A DNA stretch of 19,134 bases. Source: Rhodococcus sp. (in: high G+C Gram-positive bacteria). Its GTDB lineage: Bacteria > Actinomycetota > Actinomycetes > Mycobacteriales > Mycobacteriaceae. The position numbers and the translations under genes are program-made. Positions 16,501 to 19,134 of the stretch are shown piece by piece. The number at the start of each line of letters is the position of its first letter. Within the stretch, counting starts at the first letter, position 1. Below the pieces are notes generated by a model. It was given only the letters and a program-made list of their open reading frames with translations. It was not told where the DNA came from and ran no database searches. The DNA lies in contig JAAYXN010000020.1 of NCBI GenBank assembly GCA_012515885.1, forward strand, positions 1-19,134. Reading direction: 5' to 3'.

Positions 16501-18030
16501 AACGGAAAGCTCGATCGCAAAGCGCTTCCCGAACCGGCTATCTCGGTCGCGGATCGCCGCGAACCGGTGGGCCCGGAAGAGACAGCGATGTGCGAACTGT
16601 TCGCCGCGGCGCTGCGCATCGACGTCACTGAGGTGGGCGCGGACGACGACTTCTTTGTCCTCGGCGGCGATTCCATCATGTCCATCACCCTGGTCAATGC
16701 TGCCCGTCGCCGCGGCATCACGATCGGCCCCCGCGATGTATTCCAGTGGCGCACACCGGCGGCGCTGGCTCAGATCGCCGAGTTCGCTCAGGAACAGGTC
16801 GACGACGGTCCCCGCGATCCTGACGAGGCGGGCCCAATCGCGTTGATGCCGACGGTGCATCGACTTCGAGAATCCGGCGCAGACCCAGTCGGTGTTGCAG
16901 GATTCTTCATCGTCGATACCGAGGCCGGTGCTGACCTTGATGCGGTGACGGCACGGGTGCAACAACTGGTGCGCACCCATGACGCGCTGCGCACCCGGCT
17001 CGCGCGCGTGGCTCCGGTGTTGTGGACGGCGCAGACCACCGACGCTAGCGGCGTGACCGATGTCACTGTGACTCGTGTTGAGTCGGGTGATCACTGGCAG
17101 CAGGCGCTCACGGACGCGAAGGCTGATATCGCGAACCAGCTAGACCCGGAGCAGCGTGTGATTGCCGCCGTCTGGCTCGATCGCGGCGCGCAGCCGGGGC
17201 TGCTGGTTGTTGGTGTCCACGCGATTGCCGCCGACACCCAGTCGCTGACGGTGCTGCGTCGTGAGTGCGCCCAGAGCTCACCTCGTCCAGCGGCAACTGC
17301 CCGCGGTGTGGCGACCCGGATCAACGAGGCCGCTCAAGATCCGGCGCTGCTCGCGGAGCTGGCGCATTGGGCGACGGCACTGGCTCCGGGCGCGGTGCTG
17401 CCGGGGGCTCCGGCACTACCGGGTGCGGTCGCATCTCGCTCGGTGTTGAGTGTCGATGCGTCGTGGCAGCCGCAGCCGGAATTTGCGGGCACGAAGAGCC
17501 AGGATCAGTGGCTTGCGGGGCTCGCTGTTGCCCTCTCTGAATCGGGAATGGCGGATGTCAGCGTCGAGGTCGAGGGTGATCTTCGGCACGTCGGCGGAGC
17601 CGAGTTTGACTCGTCGCGGACAGTCGGCGCTTTCGCGGCAGGCGTGCCGTTGCGGCTCGGCGCGGTGGCCAGCATGGACTCGGCATTGGAGTCGCTGGCG
17701 GCGGCGCGCGCGGCAACACCGGGCGACGGCAGTGGGGCCGCGCTGCTGCGCTACCTCGGCGCCCAGAGCGCTATCGCGTTCACGCAATTGCCATCACCGG
17801 AGGTCACGGCCCGATTTGTCGAGGATTTCGATGTTGATCCGGCGGCTCACAGTGCTCCGCTCGATGTGACCATCTGGGTTGCTGACGGCCACGTGCGGGT
17901 CCGGTTGGTCTTCGACGGCGTCCGTTTTGACCAAGATTGGGTACACGTACTCGCGCAGCGGTGGCTGACCGCGGCGGGCGCCGTGGACGTCACCTTCCAC
18001 GAGGCAGTCAATACCGCCGCTCAAAGCTGA
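7399..18030 (+). CDS. NRPS-2: three-module siderophore synthetase (predicted Gly, beta-amino acid, Ser) with terminal epimerization-like domain
   Basis: This 3543-aa protein is the main assembly line. The domain order is C1 (about 8-440), A1 (451-950), T1 (Ser995), C2 (1048-1480), A2 (1495-1975), T2 (Ser2020), C3 (2071-2515), A3 (2542-3045), T3 (Ser3092), and a degenerate E-like domain (3145-3535). C1 resembles the starter condensation domains that accept DHB from the aryl carrier. Condensation motifs are HHVFLD (131-136), HHIAGDD (1174-1180) and HHIAADE (2211-2217). Pocket codes read by eye suggest Gly, a beta-amino acid such as beta-Ala, then Ser. There is no thioesterase, so the chain must pass to another protein, probably NRPS-3 and/or NRPS-1. 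GTG 7399 has GGAGGA 5 nt upstream. The reading frame is intact throughout. Substrates are inferred from code similarity; the NRPS identity is certain. Confidence 0.96.
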   Translation: MRSGDRAQLTAAQSGMWIAQQLDRANSTFLTGQYIELIGDIDVARVQSSVNQAFAEAPELAARITQDEDGVWQQPGASVLECRIEEATPEQALADMRRILATPVDLTDAPGVGATIYAVTPTSAYLFLWAHHVFLDVYGYTLLERRIAALYTAATADAQPPRARFGRIDAIVSADDEYRGSDSFAADRQFWAAELVGVAEAPTLADTPPPAASQTARSVLSVAASTPKAVIDRLDELARNTGGTWIDTVTAAALAYVSRASSRTDVVLGFPSMNRIGLPAATVVTTAMNVLPLRVSVSPSQTLFDVAAAVRETLASQRPHTRYRAEDIHRDATLPADSPGVVGPSINVKPFGDSLKFGAAAGTVHSLARGPVRDLAFIVRRDGEGNLEIRVDADAERYTEAELYRHVEAISRILTATADSAEIKLGAIELLDAQTRADVVLNAPAGAPARDVIELFNEQVDARGNELAIVAGEERLTYREFADRVDDLARQLVSRGAGEETIVALALPRTADMVVAVMASLASGAAYVPLDPQFPQSRLDYMLDDAQPAILLTTKDFADRVVIPAHTQTALLSADGFAWLGSDGFAWNDEAIAPAVLPTNPRPTSAAYTIYTSGSTGKPKGVTIERRALASFTREGARLAAIGPDTRLLAVTTLSFDIAVLELIVPLTQGAAIILADDDGARDPAVLAQLMASESVTLMQATPSLWGAVVGMPSPPDLSGIDVAVGGEALPAALAVELAQRTHATINMYGPTEATVWCTSTPVTTQKWIGSIGLPYGGTGVRVLDGYLQPVPSGVAGELYVTGEQLARGYRGRVDLTCARFVADPCGDGVMYRTGDLVRWHEGSVQYLGRTDDQVKVRGHRIELGDVEAALGAFSQVDQAVAVVRHDNAGTAQLIGYVTAKSGAVVDPAELRTVIAGTLPHYMVPSVIVVLERFPLTPNLKVDRKALPAPDFGAIDTGRPPQTETEITLANLFAEMLGIDDVGVDADFFSLGGTSLSATRLIGRIAAVMAVQVSLREVFDAPTVARLAPLVDAGQHVRTGPVAGPRPEQIPLSAAQQRLWFLDRMRGPSATYNIPFAVKLRGEIDADALERAVHAVVARHEVLRTVITADAHGGAWSKIIPADQARISVQHGEASGTDALRAAATVPFDLTADLPIRAHLLGEGSERILLLVLHHIAGDDWSASTLLADLAAAYRAELDGTVAFTEAPRLQYADFALWQSSATADENAERHVDYWRAALGGAPEELPLPYDRRRLPVPTEVGGEAWTTIDADVTTALRDLAAAQGVSMFMIAEAAVAVLYSRLGAGEDIVLGSPVAGRGTGDLDDLVGLFVDTLPTRIDLSGNPAISDVLARVRAVVLDGFAHQDVQFEDIVDASGVTRSSARHPLFQTMVQHRTPPVVPQFPGLVVEPEYFGTGTAKFDLTFEFLELPGTLDIRIEYADDLFDAATVDALGRRLSHVLTAFAYQADTAIADVEVRLSDDHQLAAIPAVEGAASLPELLADADTEFANTTAVSFAGESLTYQELGERAARMARALAARGIGAESVVAIALPRTLSAVIALRAIIAAGAAYLPVDLKYPQARIDFVLGDAAPELIIDEAMYAQLESESQTLASTALADSDRARPLHPYAPAYLIYTSGSTGTPKGVVGTYGALANRLLWQRDLLANPGEVRIAKSSLSFIDGSTELLAAFLSGATSILAGDDESRDVSALAQLIVDHDAQQLTAVPSLATAISDTHRQAAQQIRTWFLSGEPLDRAVVDALSHSGTRVFNSYGSSEVAGDVCVWEVDADAPKVLIGPEMPGTAGFVLDQYLRPVPDGVVGELYVAGVQCARGYLHRPALTAERFIPDPFGSGARIFRTGDLVRRTRSGALEFISRADNQISLHGFRIEPGEVEAAIASYSGVDAALVTTGQAAAGTDQLVAYVASLQTASDVGLSVAELREHVRASLPDYMIPALFVMLERMPLLPNGKVDRAALPAPTREETPRRDATEQEQLYCTVLADLLSLDSVGPDEDFFALGGNSLLATRLTAAIAAKTGREFSIRDIFDLRTPAALAAAERTADRPRPELVRRDVDERSPMSAAQRRLWFLFQLEGPSATYNIPFTLHVHGALDVDALQGALEATVQRHEALRTVFTATDDELDTDTAGADSVGVQQVLADVSVPLVVRDIAADELDAALASESAYQFDIASEIPIRVALLRTSADDAHLLVLVHHIAADEWSARPLLDDLATFYTAAVSDTGAQISDLPVRYRDFTVWQSELLGDRADEASVVAKQAAHWSSVLAGQPEELEIPRDRPRPSVSSYRGGAVHFSLPPQLRSKLESIATASGSSMFMLTHAAIAALLSRSGAGEDIVLGTPVAGRAHAALEQMVGFFVNTLVLRSDLSGNPEFTEILRRVREVDLDAYAHQDIPFEELVDAVTPTRSLSRQPLFQILIQYRDAVSGVRLGDVDTEPVFVETGTSKFDLTFDLAEAADGGIRGRIEYATDLFDESTVTALADRLAAVLNAVADNAQVRLADLDIRTSADLSALAQAQRGQTVEVESVSLADLFTRQAQATPDATALIVDGTDTVWTYREFDAAVDTLAQAIHRQIAGSAEPVVAVSLTRGAGLVVALHAIHRAGAAYLPLDRAYPSERLAYMVDSAAPALVVADEPQPYDVPVLRVDELGTPQDLGADSVPVQLPAVHPDSAAYLLYTSGSTGLPKGVVVSHRAIVNRLLWMQDRFQLGDGDRVLQKTPSGFDVSVWEFFWAGITGATLVTAIPDGHRDPEYLSSVIERHAITTAHFVPSMLAAFLEYRAGVASIGNSAGVASGGRLSLPRVVCSGEALSADHRDRFYALVDGELHNLYGPTEAAVDVTAEEIDRADTSALVPIGQPVWNTSVFVLDEHLRPVPPGVVGELYLGGVQLARGYNRRPGLTAERFVADPAGGGARLYRTGDLVRWRGSSHGLTLDYIGRADGQVKLRGLRVELGEIDAVLTAHPDVAAFVSAVRDGQLVGYLVPAAGRAPVVADVLASGADRLPEYMIPTATIVLDELPLTDNGKLDRKALPEPAISVADRREPVGPEETAMCELFAAALRIDVTEVGADDDFFVLGGDSIMSITLVNAARRRGITIGPRDVFQWRTPAALAQIAEFAQEQVDDGPRDPDEAGPIALMPTVHRLRESGADPVGVAGFFIVDTEAGADLDAVTARVQQLVRTHDALRTRLARVAPVLWTAQTTDASGVTDVTVTRVESGDHWQQALTDAKADIANQLDPEQRVIAAVWLDRGAQPGLLVVGVHAIAADTQSLTVLRRECAQSSPRPAATARGVATRINEAAQDPALLAELAHWATALAPGAVLPGAPALPGAVASRSVLSVDASWQPQPEFAGTKSQDQWLAGLAVALSESGMADVSVEVEGDLRHVGGAEFDSSRTVGAFAAGVPLRLGAVASMDSALESLAAARAATPGDGSGAALLRYLGAQSAIAFTQLPSPEVTARFVEDFDVDPAAHSAPLDVTIWVADGHVRVRLVFDGVRFDQDWVHVLAQRWLTAAGAVDVTFHEAVNTAAQS
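9119..9159 (+). repeat. 24-bp period tandem repeat inside A1
   Basis: CTGACGGGTTCGCGTGG occurs at 9119-9135 and again at 9143-9159, offset by 24 bp. In protein it gives ADGFAWLG followed by SDGFAWND. It lies in a variable loop before the YTSGSTG core and looks like a slippage duplication of 8 codons that kept the frame. Confidence 0.85.
10540..13560 (+). other. NRPS-2 module 2: C, A (beta-amino acid, likely beta-alanine), T
   Basis: C2 is of the ordinary LCL look (LSAAQQRLWFL, HHIAGDDWS 1174-1182, HQD motif in FAHQDVQFE). A2 has YTSGSTGTPKG from 1634, then SLSFIDGSTELL, where I1679 and D1680 fill positions 235 and 236. S1770, G1778 and D1779 are positions 322, 330 and 331, and K1968 is the A10 lysine. 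The pocket I-D-T-T-F-S-S-G-D-K is identical to that of NRPS-1. It shares Asp236, Ser301, Asp331 and a hydrophobic residue at 235 with beta-alanine codes of the type VDWVISLADK. T2 is LGGNSLLATRL with Ser2020. Confidence 0.7.
13609..16800 (+). other. NRPS-2 module 3: C, A (Ser), T of epimerization type
   Basis: C3 has MSAAQRRLWFL, HHIAADEWS (2211-2219), VGFFVNTL and AHQDIPFEEL, all standard for a working LCL domain. A3 has YTSGSTG from 2691, D2737 in FDVSVWE, H2780, L2842 and V2850/D2851 around YGPTEAAVD, and K3037. The pocket D-V-W-H-V-S-L-V-D-K differs at one position from the EntF serine code DVWHFSLVDK. T3 reads LGGDSIMSI with Ser3092; the LGGDS form is typical of carriers that precede an epimerization domain. 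An in-frame repeat lies in the A domain at 15778-15819. Confidence 0.8.
15778..15819 (+). repeat. 27-bp period direct repeat inside A3
   Basis: GCCGGGGTGGCGAGT occurs at 15778-15792 and 15805-15819, offset by 27 bp, giving AGVAS-IGNS-AGVAS-GGR in protein. It sits between pocket positions 278 and 299, as an in-frame insertion relative to A1 and A2, in a surface linker. Confidence 0.85.
16831..18003 (+). other. NRPS-2 terminal epimerization-like domain, catalytic motifs degenerate
   Basis: The last 390 or so residues have the size and order of an epimerization domain: IALMPTVHRLRE where these domains have a PIxHWL-type start, a His/Asp motif, an EGHGRE-like motif followed by SRTVGAF, and a closing DVTIWVADGHVRVRL. 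The HHxxxDG motif is HAIAADT (3274-3280), so the second, catalytic histidine is Ala3275. EGHGRE is EGDLRH (3392-3397). The domain is probably inactive as an epimerase, although SRTVG is well kept. It may now serve as a structural or docking domain. Confidence 0.7.
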
Positions 18031-18036
18031 TGGTTG

Positions 18037-18076
18037 GGGCTGCGAGTTGTCCTGGCGACAGGTTCCCTCGCGGCCC
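18037..18076 (+). terminator. Terminator-like hairpin after NRPS-2
   Basis: GGGCTGCGAG (18037-18046) pairs with CTCGCGGCCC (18067-18076) over 10 bp with one G-U pair. The 20-nt loop can form a small inner stem TGTC/GACA. It begins 7 bp after the NRPS-2 stop. Only a weak T-rich stretch (ATTCCTTT) follows, so termination is likely but not certain. Confidence 0.55.
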
Positions 18077-18081
18077 ATTCC

Positions 18082-18100
18082 TTTGGGTAGGCTAACCGAA
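18082..18100. promoter_or_regulatory. DtxR/IdeR iron box upstream of NRPS-3
   Basis: TTTGGGTAGGCTAACCGAA matches 16 of 19 consensus positions, with a perfect GGCTAACC core. A TANNNT hexamer (TAGGCT, 18088-18093) lies inside it. It ends 23 bp before the NRPS-3 ATG and follows the hairpin at 18037-18076, so NRPS-3 appears to have its own iron-regulated promoter. Confidence 0.75.
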
Positions 18101-18123
18101 AGATTTTCCCGTTCGAGGCAGAC

Positions 18124-19134
18124 ATGGAGTGCGAAAAAGTGCAGTCGGCGTATCCAGTTACGGCCGCTCAAAAGAGCATCTATTTCGGGCACCAGCTGGA
18201 CTCGGTGGGGTACCTCTACAACACCGGTATTTACTCCGAAACTGTCGGCGATATTGACGCCGAGGCGCTTGCGCACGCCGCGAAGGTCGTCCTGGACCAG
18301 GCACAGACGCTGCACGTCAACTTCGATATCGACGAGAACGGTGTCCTCGTTCAGATCCCTCGCGAACACCGCGACTGGACTCTCGACGTCATCGACTTCC
18401 GCGGCGAAGCCGACCCTGCTGCAGCCTCCGATGCGTGGATGCACACGAAGATGCGTGAGCCCGTCGATCTCGCGAACGATCTGCTCTTCACCTTCGCGGT
18501 GCACCGTGTCGCCGACAACGTGGTGCGGCTGTACCAGCAGTACCACCACATCATCATCGACGGCGTCGGTCTCGCCCTTGTTGTTGGCCGTATCGCGAAG
18601 GCTTACGCGCGCGGCGTCGCACCCGATGCGGCCGCCGAATGGACTGTCGAACGCTACGTGGCTGCCGATACCGAGTACGTCGGTGGCGAGCAGTTCCAGA
18701 AAGACCGCGAGTACTGGCTCAGTGAGTTGGGGGATCTGCCGCAGATCGCGCACGTCACCGACGAGCCGCTGTCCCTGGCACCTGCCGTTATTACCGATAG
18801 CTGGGAAATTGACGCGCAGCGACGCACCCGGTTGGAAGAGTTCGCCCGCGAAAACGACCTGCGTTTCTCGCACGTACTGATCGCGCTGCTCGGCTCCTAC
18901 CTCGCCCGCGCCACAAACATGCACGACGCAGTGTTCTCGCTGCCGACCACAGCTCGTGGCACACGTGATTTGCGGACGATGCCCGCGATGGTGGCCAGCG
19001 TTCTGCCGCTGCGAGTCCACATCAGCGAGTCTTCAACACTCGCGGACGTGACGCGCTCCGTGGAAGCCAAGCTGTGGAAGCTGTTGCAGCATGGGCGTTT
19101 CCGTGGTGAAGTGCTGGGCAAGGAACTCGCCGAG
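18124..19134 (+). CDS. NRPS-3, N-terminal condensation domain (cut by window edge)
   Basis: An open frame of 337 codons runs from ATG 18124 to the window end with no stop. It is a condensation domain: AYPVTAAQKSIYFGHQL at the N-terminus, the catalytic HHIIIDG at 141-147, YWLSELGDLP, and a later RVHISESSTLADV segment where such domains read LxxRVxxxxxxTxxxx. The lead resembles C1 of NRPS-2 (TAAQSGMWIAQQL, then a GDID segment) more than the internal C2 and C3 (SAAQxRLWFL), so it looks like a starter-type domain. GAGG at 18115-18118 gives a ribosome binding site 5 nt from the ATG. It follows NRPS-2 on the same strand but has its own iron box. Downstream domains and substrates are not visible. 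Confidence 0.9.
   Translation, partial: MECEKVQSAYPVTAAQKSIYFGHQLDSVGYLYNTGIYSETVGDIDAEALAHAAKVVLDQAQTLHVNFDIDENGVLVQIPREHRDWTLDVIDFRGEADPAAASDAWMHTKMREPVDLANDLLFTFAVHRVADNVVRLYQQYHHIIIDGVGLALVVGRIAKAYARGVAPDAAAEWTVERYVAADTEYVGGEQFQKDREYWLSELGDLPQIAHVTDEPLSLAPAVITDSWEIDAQRRTRLEEFARENDLRFSHVLIALLGSYLARATNMHDAVFSLPTTARGTRDLRTMPAMVASVLPLRVHISESSTLADVTRSVEAKLWKLLQHGRFRGEVLGKELAE

Noticed and set aside
15403..17094. 563-codon minus-strand open frame opposite NRPS-2 module 3
   Set aside because: Long antisense frames are common opposite GC-rich genes; the protein is His/Arg-rich, has no recognisable domain, and lies fully within an intact A-T coding region.
17794..19020. 408-codon minus-strand open frame opposite the NRPS-2 end and NRPS-3 start
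   Set aside because: It runs through the hairpin and iron box and lies opposite a well-supported condensation domain. No motif or ribosome binding site supports it.

Overview
The window is part of a catecholate (2,3-dihydroxybenzoate, DHB) non-ribosomal peptide siderophore cluster. The DNA is GC-rich (about 60-65% by eye), several starts are GTG or TTG with clear Shine-Dalgarno sequences, and DtxR/IdeR-type iron boxes lie in front of every transcription unit. Together these point to an actinobacterium, most likely of the Mycobacteriales/Corynebacteriales. I cannot name the genus from the sequence.

Layout. On the minus strand at the left edge are the 5' end of an isochorismatase gene (entB/dhbB type, 1-128, cut by the window) and entA (DHB dehydrogenase, 182-934), reading leftward as entA then entB. 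A divergent promoter with an iron box (940-958) separates them from entE (DHB-AMP ligase, 999-2648, plus strand). A 294-bp intergenic region with an inverted repeat and a second iron box leads to NRPS-1 (2943-6341), an unusual protein with the order half-condensation domain, adenylation, carrier, thioesterase. A siderophore-interacting flavin reductase gene (6362-7243, minus) converges on it and is divergent from NRPS-2 (7399-18030, 3543 aa), with two weaker iron boxes between them. After a terminator-like hairpin and a fifth iron box, NRPS-3 begins at 18124 and runs off the right edge.

How it fits together. EntA and EntB supply DHB and, in this family, the aryl carrier; EntE activates DHB. 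NRPS-2 begins with a starter-type condensation domain and has three modules. Their binding-pocket residues, read by eye, point to Gly (DILQAGMVWK), a beta-amino acid such as beta-alanine (IDTTFSSGDK), and Ser (DVWHVSLVDK). It ends in an epimerization-like domain whose catalytic motifs are altered. NRPS-1 has a second adenylation domain with the same beta-amino-acid pocket and the only thioesterase in the window. NRPS-3 opens with another starter-like condensation domain. The likely product is a siderophore built on DHB-Gly-beta-Ala-Ser, of unknown final length and topology. The reductase would release iron from the imported ferric complex.

The most notable points are the paired beta-amino-acid domains, the vestigial half-condensation domain of NRPS-1 that appears copied from module 2 of NRPS-2, the degenerate terminal epimerization domain, and the palindromic -10 element shared by divergent promoters with a probably leaderless entA. 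No tRNA, rRNA, CRISPR array or mobile element was seen. No MbtH-like protein, isochorismate synthase, exporter or importer is inside the window.
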